NCBI GenBank assembly: GCA_963971285.1
Contig: OZ020244.1
Location: 16,988,001-17,052,000 of the forward strand
DNA: 64,000 nucleotides
Source: Astropecten irregularis
Taxonomy: Eukaryota > Echinodermata > Asteroidea > Paxillosida > Astropectinidae
Direction: 5' to 3'
Numbering within the stretch: the first letter of the stretch is position 1; each line of letters starts with the position of its first letter. Below are positions 56,197 to 64,000 of the stretch, piece by piece. A model generated the notes under the pieces. That model ran no database searches, was not told where the DNA came from, and saw only the letters and a program-made list of their open reading frames with translations. The position numbers and the translations under genes are program-made.

Positions 56197-59100
56197 CTTC
56201 AGTGTGCACGAGGAGAGGAAAATAGAAAAATCCCGATTTAATAGCCCGAGGGCATTTTTTTTTTAGATTAAAGAGGCACCTCATTTTTGCCTTTCACCTC
56301 ATGGACCCCAGTCAAATCATGGCAAAGATGTCATGTGAAATTGGTCTTATACATTAAATCTAATTCCTAATCGATCCCTCAGGAAGTTTGTTTTGATTTC
56401 TCTTAAAATGTTCGGGACTTGCGAAATGAATCGATTGTGGCTGCATTTGTAAACCCTTATATTCTCATATTTATCTTAATATTTTCCAGTTTCCAGTTTT
56501 CATAGAGTTGCCTAAGCAAACAAATTTGCTTAAGCATGAAAAAGTCATCCTTGATCAAACAGGACTACCAACCAAATTTTCATGTGATGTTTACTACTTT
56601 TGACTTGTACTCTGCCATTGTTTGCTGAGCATAATATTCACAAGGAGTTTTGGTTGGCATACTGATTTTTATTTACCAAGGTTTTTGATGCTCAAGCAAA
56701 TTTTGGTGCTTAAGCAGCTCTATGAAAATGGCCCCAGATGAGGGGGTGGATTTAAGGCAAAAAGCCACAAGCATACTTGTCACATGTGAACTGTCCTGTT
56801 TGTAAGGGACACGATGTAAATTTGTACCTAAAAACAAAAATACTGTGAAAGTGGCGTTATGGTTCCATAAAATACTGTCTTGAAGTGGTTAAAGGTAATA
56901 TTATACTTTGGGTTTTTTGTCAAAGAAATGCAGATTCATGGGCAAAAAAATCAAGGAAGATATAGTAAAAGTCATCTGTGAAAATTTCAGTCCCATACTG
57001 TGCCCACTTTTTGAGAAAACAGTGAAAAAGCGGGCACAGTATTTTTTATCTTTAAAAGAACCCACCCACTGGTATTACTGCTTCCTGGATAAATACAGCA
57101 TTTCAGGCAGATCAATTTTAATGGCCTGTTTCTATCATCACCATCTTGTTATAGGTAAATCTGTGAAGATGTCTGTTTCGGTATGCTACCAAAGTATGAT
57201 ACTACCTAGAATGACTGACTGGCCAGAGACAGGGAAACAAAGACTTACAACCCAGGGTTTGTCCATGAAGTTGTAGACTGCCTGCCACGAGTTGATGCTG
57301 GGGATGTTGCCGTACTGAAAGCCGATAATGATATTCTTCCAATCTTCCGCCACCTCCATGCTCCTTGCATGTTGACGTAAGAGAACGAAGTCCGGCTTAA
57401 ATGTCCTGAGGGAAAAAAAAAACACAGGAAATGCCACAAGAGTGAATTTTATCAAAAAAGGGAAACGTACGGAAGATTCAAAGCCAAAGTGAATAATTAA
57501 GGAAGTCTTGCGGAAGACTTCCCGTGCTTAAAAAAAAAACGTCTGAACGACCATGCCTGAATTGTTGTCAGGGCAATTTTCTAGTTCGACGATGAGAGGA
57601 TTGACTGTGGAATCCCAGCAACACAAGTGATGCATCATGTAAACAGCAACATTCTGTGTGTATACATCTAGGCATTCTCTGTCTGCAATGCACCATTTTA
57701 TCATCATGATGAGCTTCTGTTGAACTTCTTTGGAACTCACTACCTCTCCGTCTTAGATCTTGTTCTTAAGTTTACATCACTACTGAAAACAAGTTTTCGA
57801 TGACTGGCTTGTTACTCTCTATTACTTCCATCAGTTAGCTTCAAGTCTCATATAATCACACTCAGTGCATGATTGGTAACATACCCAAACAAACATTTTC
57901 ACAGATTTACGTATAACTTTAAGGATATGAAGATAATCATGATCGTGAATATTGATGATTTTGGTCAGGAAATAGATAATATGCAAATTAGGCTTGCCCT
58001 TCACCGACGTGGATGAGCACTGTATACTCAGTGCTTGTGAGAGCACGTGAGAAAAAATCACATGCTTGCTCAGGTGGGATTCGAACCCACGACCTCCTGC
58101 TTAAGGTATCTGCACTAGTAAGCAGGAGGTCGTGGGTTCGAATCCCACCTGTGCAAGCATGTGATTTTTTCTCACGTGCTCTCACAAGCACTGAGTATAC
58201 AGTGCTCATCCACGTCGGTGAAGGACAAGCCTAATTTGCATATTAAGATAATCATGGTAAAAACATACCGTTGACATATTTCCATCCAGAAATTAGTCAA
58301 ACATTTAAACCATTCTTAATGTTTTCTAAGAAAAATTGAGTTGGTTTTTCGCTATTTTCCTCATGACTCAGATGTCCGATTGAGCTCAAACTTTCACGGG
58401 TTTATTATTTTATGCACATATTGGATCAGACAAAGTGTGAGTGCTGTTTTGTGACCTTTACCAATCATGTATTATATCTCTAACCATTCTATTCTTGCAG
58501 CCCCATCAGGCACAAAGTTTCATGACAACCATGTACTTCAAAGAATCCTCAGTTGCACTTGTAACGGCATGTATTTACACAAGCCAAAATCCCTTGTTAT
58601 AATGCTTGCTTTTTAGGGCAAAAGTTTCTGAAGTATTCAACCATCAAATTCTTGCCAACAGCTAGTGTATATCTATGAAACTGTGTCCCCTGACTATCAT
58701 TTCACTTCATTTATTAAATCTCAGGTAAACAGCAGTACAGACAACATGGTATTAAATTCAAGACATAAACAGCAACAAAATGAAAATTAACATCCCTGAT
58801 GAGGATTGCCTAAAAGCGAACCGAAATCAACTGCCATTACCTGATGAAATACATAAAAGGCTTTGAGTTTAAAAATAGGAAGCCTGACATGTCAATCCTG
58901 GCAGGATCTTCAGCGAGATCAAAATGTCAGACCCTGCTAACTGTGAACCTTTTACAATCCACCGATCCAGTAGGCCACACCCCTTGACAAATTGACCAAT
59001 CACAACACGTTATTTAGGGTCTGACAAATTGCCGCCATTTTGCCTAACAAAATGTTTTCAATTTTGTATTCTTTACTACACAATTTTCATTGAGTTTACT

Positions 59101-60536
59101 TTTGTTCCGTGTGTACACTGGCCAATTCTTTTACAGAGTTTTATTCTTTACCATGGTCAAGTGGTGTTTATATGTATTCATTGTAATTCTGACTCTCGAT
59201 GAACTGGCTGAGAGGAAATGTATCGTATTTTTGGGCCTTTTGTAAAACCAAAGTCCAGTGGAGAGAGGTGCTTTCGGTGGTTGAGAGTGTGCGACGCTTC
59301 GCGTGTATACGTGTGGGCGATCGTGACATGTTGTGTGCGTGCGTGTGTGCGTTGTTGCTTGGACGTTGCTATGGTGGGCATGGCCTACTGAATCGGTGTA
59401 TTCTGGGAGGAAGGGTAAGTGACCACAGACTAACCTGACAATTTTCTGTCCTTGCCGATAGCCTCTCAGGTCCACTGTGACTCCTCCGTCATCGTAAGCA
59501 GCGAGATTCAGCTCCGAAAATTCAGCCTAGGGTTAATAAATATAGGAAATGACAGCTTCGGTTGATTTGAGTAAAATAGATGCGCTGCTTGATATACATC
59601 TACTGAATTACCTTGATAGAGGGTCTACGCAATAAATGACTTACATTTTGAATAACTGTATTATGTAGGTGGTTGAACACTGAAAGAAAATGTAATTTTA
59701 TTCCTAAATCCTAAACCAGGGCTTGATTTCACCAAACACTAAGATTAAACTTAAGATGAGTTGTCAATATCACCATAGTGATTTGTATTGTGACTTCACA
59801 CTTTGCTTGGGACTGATCTCACACTTAAGATCAGGGGCCAATTTCATAATACTGTTAAGCACAAAAAATTTGCTAAGCATGACATTTCTGTCCTAATAAA
59901 ACAGGGATAACAACTAAATTGCCACGTGTTGTGTATCACTTGTGATTGTTCTTTGGCTGTTGTTCACTGACTATGAATATCAAACAGAATTTTCAATGGT
60001 GGTTTGTTTTATTTGGCGAGACATTTTTGTGCTATAAGCAAATTTTTGTGCTTAACAGTTTTATGAAATTGACCCCTGTTTTAGCGCTTCATGAAATCGG
60101 CCCCAGGTTAAACAGGCTTATTTGCAAGCACAGACATTTCTGATAAACCAGTACTTCACCATCAATTTGTTGCTAACAGTTCATGATTCAGTGCATACTG
60201 AAACAAGAAAGTCTGTGCTTAGCGGAGATTTTATTACATGGAGTGAACAGGAATTTTCAGTTGTGCGAAGTTTGTGTATGAACTCCTTGCTTCTTCAGCT
60301 TGCGTAGAAATTTGACACCAACCATGTAAGCCAGGAATTATGACCACAAGCGTAAAATTCTACGGTACGGTGGCGCCATGAAATTGGGCCCTGGTGGAAT
60401 GACCTAGTACTAGTACATATAATGTCTTATGACATTTCCCCCAGGAGCAAACATGGTAGACCATTATTACACATTTACCTGTTCAACCCGGATATCGAAT
60501 TCTCCGTGGATTTTCTTGCCTCGGAAGTATTTCGAC
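56107..60536 (-). CDS. SYN: Synapsin, four internal exons (start of C domain), partial
   Basis: On the - strand the join is 60536-60479, 59526-59435, 57405-57249 and 56196-56107 (58, 92, 157 and 90 nt), all with canonical splice sites and matching phases. The peptide runs [34 protein letters not shown]..., [16 protein letters not shown]...[17 protein letters not shown] and [20 protein letters not shown]...FYPNHKEM. These are hallmark segments of the synapsin C domain (vertebrate KYFKGKKIHGEYDIKVEQ and KPDFVLIRQH). Synapsin coats synaptic vesicles and has an ATP-grasp fold. The N-terminal exon lies to the right of the window. The exons carrying most ATP-binding residues are not found and should lie to the left of position 1, beyond the TIMP cluster. 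The introns are full of MITEs. Confidence 0.95.
56493..56734. mobile_element. MITE family M3 variant in a synapsin intron
   Basis: TTTTCATAGAGTTGCCTAAG at the left and TTAAGCAGCTCTATGAAAAT at the right, like 26739-26976. Confidence 0.7.
56889..57208 (+). mobile_element. TTAA-type MITE M1 in a synapsin intron
   Basis: TTAA and AGGTAATATTATACTTTGGG at the left; ACCAAAGTATGATACTACCT at the right without a clear TTAA. Ends about 40 bp from the donor of the synapsin exon at 57249. Confidence 0.82.
57249..57405 (-). CDS. SYN: Synapsin exon with [11 protein letters not shown]
   Basis: Acceptor TTTTTTCCCTCAG, donor GTT|GTAAGT; completes an Arg codon (AG+G) from the previous exon. Encodes [20 protein letters not shown] through NFMDKPWV. 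Confidence 0.96.
57865..58483. mobile_element. M1-related MITE interrupted by a palindrome
   Basis: Left part GATTGGTAACATACCCAAAC to GGATATGAAGATAATCATG; right part GATAATCATGGTAAAAACAT to CTTTACCAATCATGTATTA. The 267-bp palindrome lies between them. Confidence 0.65.
57978..58244. repeat. Near-perfect 267-bp palindrome with tRNA T-arm sequences
   Basis: Arms of about 125 bp are complementary with only a handful of mismatches around a centre near 58111. Each arm contains GTGGGTTCGAATCCCACCT, which looks like a tRNA T arm with box B. The paired ORFs on both strands ([10 protein letters not shown]) follow from the symmetry. A decayed copy of the outer end is at about 8595-8660. Confidence 0.85.
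58858..58945. repeat. GATCC-hairpin dispersed repeat, decayed
   Basis: CTTTGAGTTTAAAAATAGGA, GTCAATCCTGGCAGGATC and CAGACCCTGCTAACTGTGAA blocks. Confidence 0.5.
59435..59526 (-). CDS. SYN: Synapsin exon [15 protein letters not shown]
   Basis: Acceptor TTAATAACCCTAG-like tract ending CCCTAG, phase 0; donor CAG|GTTAGT, phase 2. Ends [10 protein letters not shown], matching the vertebrate NGVKVVR. Confidence 0.93.
59719..59835. mobile_element. Inverted-repeat MITE family M6
   Basis: Reverse-oriented relative of 51456-51572, sharing CATAGTGATTTGTATTGTGA. Confidence 0.65.
59829..60078. mobile_element. MITE family M3 in a synapsin intron
   Basis: GGGGCCAATTTCATAATACT at the left, TTTTATGAAATTGACCCC at the right. 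Directly abuts the M6 element. Confidence 0.75.
60479..60536 (-). CDS. SYN: Synapsin exon [18 protein letters not shown]
   Basis: 58 nt, acceptor CTCTACCAAG, opening with the last base of a codon (probably Trp) from an exon outside the window; donor CAG|GTAAAT. Confidence 0.94.
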
Positions 60537-60617
60537 CTTGGTAGAGAAAAAGAAATACGTGAAATAGTTAGGCAATTCTTATTTTTCAATAACGTTAAAT
60601 TAAATATACAGTCATCT

Positions 60618-60998
60618 TTAAAGGTACTATCATACTTGAGTAGGAAACCAAAACAGAAATGTTCACAGATTTACATGTAACGTACAGGGTATAAAGATGG
60701 ACCTGGTACAAACATACCGTTATAATTAATTTTTTTTCACCTGAAATGCTGTATTTATCCAGAAATGAGTGAAGCAAAAGACCGAAAAACAGTCTTAATG
60801 TCCGAGATCATAACCTCACAATTACAATTACATGACAGTTTGGCGTAAAAATTGCAATGTTTTTTCGCTGTTTTCTACTGTTTCCAATGATCAATTGAAC
60901 TGAAAATTTCACAGGTTTGTTTTTATTCTATGACAAGTCAAATTATGAACAGACCGCAGCTGTTCTGTCACCTTTACCAAAGTATGATACAACCTTTA
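60618..60998. mobile_element. M1-related MITE
   Basis: TTAA and AGGTACTATCATACTTGAGT at the left; ACCAAAGTATGATACAACCT at the right. Confidence 0.8.
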
Positions 60999-61323
60999 CT
61001 TCCTTTGGTAGCATACCGAAACAAATCTTCACAGATTTACCTACAACTTACAGGGTATAAAAGTGGTGATGGTAGAAACATACAGTTAAAATGTTTCTGC
61101 CTGAAATGCTGTATTTATCCAGAAAAGATTCGATTTTCGAATTGACCAAAAACAATTTTTAATCTTCGGAAGATCAAAAATCCTATGAAAAAATCTTTAA
61201 AATACCGTCTGGCGTTTTTCATTGTTTTCTTAAAAAGTCGGCAACATATGGGACTGGGAATTTCACAGATGATTGTTACTGTATCTTTCTTTGACAAAAA
61301 CCAAAGTATGATACTACCTTTAA
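60999..61323. mobile_element. M1-related MITE, adjacent to the previous copy
   Basis: CTTTGGTAGCATACCGAAAC at the left (left tip lost); ACCAAAGTATGATACTACCT and TTAA at the right. Confidence 0.78.
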
Positions 61324-61496
61324 GACTTCCCTATCAGTGAAGCTTTGCATGAATCAACCATTAAACCTAGAACATACAGTAGAAGTTCAGGATGTATTCT
61401 CCCAAAGGAATAGTGAATGTAATGCTTTGGGGGCCTGATGAGCATGAGTAATCATAATTTCACACTATGATCGCTATGTGCGGCGGACATGTAGGC

Positions 61497-61829
61497 TTAA
61501 AGGTAGTATCATACTTTGGTAAGAGACCAAAACAGAAATGTTCACAGATTTGCATATAATTTACAGGGTATGAAAATGATGGTAGTAGAAACATACCGTT
61601 AAAATTTTTCTGCCTGAAATGGTGTATTTATCCAGAAAAGAGTAAAACAATTACCGAAAATATTTTTGATCTTTTAAAAGATCAAAAATAAAAGAGAAAA
61701 GACTGAAGAAATACTGTGGCTATTTTTCACCGTTTTCTCAAAAAGTGGGCACTGTATGGGACTAAAATTTTCACAGATGACTGTTATTGTATTTCTTTGA
61801 CAAAAACCAAAGTATGATACTACCTTTAA
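61497..61829 (+). mobile_element. TTAA-type MITE M1, full length
   Basis: TTAA flanks; left AGGTAGTATCATACTTTGGT and right ACCAAAGTATGATACTACCT are perfect complements. Confidence 0.92.
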
Positions 61830-62097
61830 AGGTTTACTGTAATCAAATTTGGAAAAGGGGTGAAAGTGCCTTAAAATTATTGCTTAATACATAATTAATG
61901 ACTATCAGTAAATTCATATTTTTATGTAAGCGCTTAATTTTGACCCAAAAGTTGCAAAATCAGTTTATGTATGCCCCGCCCCCCAAAAAGCTGTCCACGC
62001 AACCGATCCACGCAACAATAGCATGTGACATCACCTACAGAACTAGTATGGGCCCGTACAACAGTATACTGCGTAGTGTTCTACAGTAAACCTTTAA
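61826..62097. mobile_element. Second TTAA-flanked MITE sharing a TTAA with M1
   Basis: Ends AGGTTTACTGTA and TACAGTAAACCT are perfect inverted repeats between TTAA at 61826-61829 and TTAA at 62094-62097. Confidence 0.8.
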
Positions 62098-62325
62098 AAA
62101 GTCCATTTCTAATAGCCTTCATATCATCATACGAGTAGGCACTGGGAAGATTATCATAAGATTAGAAAAGTGGAACATCATCACTGAAGACAGCTTATCT
62201 CTCAATGCATAATGCGGCCATGGGGATGAACGAACGAGCAGATGCAGCAAAAATGAAAAATCAGCTGTAGCATAAATATCAAACTGATATTCACAATTTG
62301 TGAGTGTAGTTCTACTGATCACATC

Positions 62326-62737
62326 TTAAAGGTAAGTAACACTAAACCTAGGTATATTCATCATATATACCTAGAACAAATCCAAGTGTTACAGTAGCAT
62401 AGCGAAACATAAATCTTCACAGATTTACCTATAACTTACAGGGTATAAAGATGGGGATGGTAGAAACTTACCGTTAAAATATTTCTGCCTGAAATTGTGT
62501 ATTTATCCAGAAATTTAGTCAAACAACGACCAAAAATCTTTTTGATCTTTTAAAAGATCACAAATAAAAGAGAAAAGACTTAAGAAATACTGTGGCTGTT
62601 TTTCACTGTTTTCTCAAAAAGTGGGCACAGTATGGGACTAACATTTTCACAGATGACTGTTACTGTATCTGTCTTGATATTTTTGCCCATGAATCTGTAT
62701 TTCTTCAATAAAAACCAAAGTCTGATAGTACCTTTAA
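62326..62737 (+). mobile_element. TTAA-type MITE M1, altered left end
   Basis: From about 62400 rightward it is typical M1, ending ACCAAAGTCTGATAGTACCT and TTAA. The first 70 bp carry an unrelated short palindrome (CCTAGGTATATT with ATATATACCTAG). Confidence 0.75.
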
Positions 62738-63246
62738 GTGATTTCATGCAAATATTGTTAGAACTTTATGGGCAAATTTCAATAACAGGTTTTGGGAGGC
62801 AATACGTGATTAGAAATTCAGGCCCCACAGAGGTTTAGAAAGATCACGCCGAATCTTGGAATCAATAAATTGATTGAAAGGCCCTGGCTTTCAATGCATC
62901 TGATGAAAAAATATGACAGGGGCTACCGGAACAGTAAGTGCACTATTAAATCACATGGCATCATAAACATACAACTTGGATTCAATGTTGGCAGTCCGAT
63001 GCGGTGGGGAAAAAACATCCAAACAAGTTTGCTGCTTGACATCAGGGGCCAATTTAAAAAAACATGCTTTCTTGTCAAGTATAGAAGAGGCATAAAATTG
63101 CTTCAGCAAATTAAGAATACTTCACAAGTTAGCAAGGGATTTAGGCTGTACATTTGCGTGTTCATGATGGATTTGCACTGTTACATCACTCGTCTTATAC
63201 AAGTGATGATATGGATGAATTCACCAATTTATCTAAATTGCACATT

Positions 63247-63496
63247 AGGGAGACACTTAATAGCGTCTAAAAGTAAACATTTGGGAGACATCTGCAAAAA
63301 GGGAGACTTTTTGCATGGTGTCTCCCTATTATAACAGCTACCTTTTAAAGACATATTTTTACTGTCCACATTTCAATAGAAGACAAAGAATGCGCTCAAT
63401 GTGAACATATGTCAATTTCAAGTTCATTGGTTTGGAGGATGTTTAGAAATAGGTAAGTAAATTTTGTGCACGACCCAATGAGAAAGTCTCCCTAAA
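63247..63496. mobile_element. Element with AGGGAGACA ends
   Basis: TTAGGGAGACACTTAATAGC at the left and AGAAAGTCTCCCTAAATGA at the right; interior matches 9989-10203 (TTTCAAGTTCATTGGTTT). Confidence 0.65.
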
Positions 63497-63540
63497 TGAC
63501 CCATTCCCGGTAATTATAATTACTTTTTTATCTCAGGGTA

Positions 63541-63590
63541 CGGTATTCCGGAGATCGCTGGTTCGAATCCCGCCCCAGTAAAGTTTTCTG
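63541..63590 (+). repeat. tRNA-derived SINE, 3' half
   Basis: Contains box B GGTTCGAATCC and the CCGCCCCAGTA tail, matching the right half of the SINE on the - strand at 35251-35323. Confidence 0.5.
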
Positions 63591-63610
63591 TCTCTCTCTC
63601 TATTACAGTA

Positions 63611-63793
63611 AGTGCCTTGTTCTTCTAGAACGTTGGCGGCCATGGACCTCCATAATCTCCTATCCTTTGCTGTTCTTATTATTTCAATTTCACTGATCTT
63701 CATCCAGCGGCTGAGACTTGAGACGTAAGTGAGTTTCTGCCTTCCTCTAGCTCTTCTTCCTTCAATTTTTCCTGTCACTGCAATGCCTTCCAA
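63611..63793 (-). pseudogene. LINE retrotransposon, C-terminal tail of the reverse transcriptase ORF
   Basis: The - strand encodes about 61 residues with GRRARGRQKLTYVSSLSRW and EIIRTAKDRRLWRSMAANVL, ending EEQGT. This is the usual C-terminal tail of endonuclease/reverse-transcriptase ORFs of non-LTR retrotransposons. The catalytic part is not in the window: beyond about 63800 no reverse-transcriptase motif is visible. Probably a 5'-truncated, dead insertion. Confidence 0.75.
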
Positions 63794-64000
63794 TAGGGCT
63801 CCAAGCTCGAGCTATTTACAGAATACGCCCTTTATATCAACAGCTATAGTTACCCGGATGTTCGGACAAAATTCACAACGTTTACATGTAAGTTAATGGG
63901 GCAACGTGCGACTTGTTTGTCCGAACTTCTGAATGTGACGTCACGAGCGCGGAGCCCTAATCTTCCTTTTTCAAAGCATGACCTAGACATTGTAACTGTC

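Larger units (their letters stand above)
60537..64000. other. Synapsin upstream intron, right edge of window
   Basis: No earlier synapsin exon was found up to 64000. The stretch is almost wholly repeats: M1 copies, a TTAA-sharing second MITE, an AGGGAGACA element, a SINE piece and a LINE tail. Confidence 0.6.

Noticed and set aside
57988..58234. Paired ORFs on both strands with [10 protein letters not shown]
   Set aside because: They are mirror translations of the palindrome and its tRNA T-arm sequence. Such ORFs arise in repeats and are not evidence for a protein.

Overview
The window looks like nuclear DNA of an invertebrate deuterostome, most probably an echinoderm. The reasons are AT-rich intron-containing genes, a tandem family of TIMP-type genes (TIMP = tissue inhibitor of metalloproteinases, netrin-like/NTR fold), a synapsin gene, and many short inverted-repeat transposons. 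Species is not determinable from the sequence alone; sea star, sea urchin and sea cucumber all remain possible.

Layout. Four TIMP-like genes lie head-to-tail on the + strand. Gene A is present only as its last exon (201-428). Gene B has four coding exons (8056-10897), gene C five (20195-31233) and gene D four (44096-49848). I rebuilt each from splice sites, reading phase and the TIMP cysteine pattern. Genes B, C and D each have a TATA-like box, a short upstream ORF, a signal peptide ending exactly before the N-terminal Cys-X-Cys, and a last exon encoding the whole C-terminal domain. On the - strand, four consecutive synapsin exons (60536 down to 56107) encode the start of the conserved C domain and stop before its ATP-grasp half. 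No later synapsin exon was recognised between 56106 and 1, so the whole TIMP cluster appears to sit inside one synapsin intron of more than 56 kb, in antisense. This is the TIMP-in-synapsin nesting known from flies and vertebrates, here with a whole tandem array instead of a single TIMP.

The TIMP copies differ in informative ways. Gene C carries about 75-85 extra residues, including a Pro/Thr-rich stretch, where other TIMPs have the short loop between strands A and B. Gene B has Gly at mature position 2. All four last exons have seven cysteines where vertebrate TIMPs have five. The products should be secreted extracellular-matrix proteins; in echinoderms this family includes tensilin-like factors that act on mutable collagenous tissue.

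The rest of the window (well over 85%) is intron and intergenic DNA packed with repeats. It holds about 20 copies of a TTAA-flanked MITE family, several other MITE families (often nested), a 1.8-kb minisatellite with a 23-bp unit, hammerhead-ribozyme-like motifs, tRNA-derived SINE pieces, a near-perfect 267-bp palindrome and a LINE reverse-transcriptase tail at the right edge.
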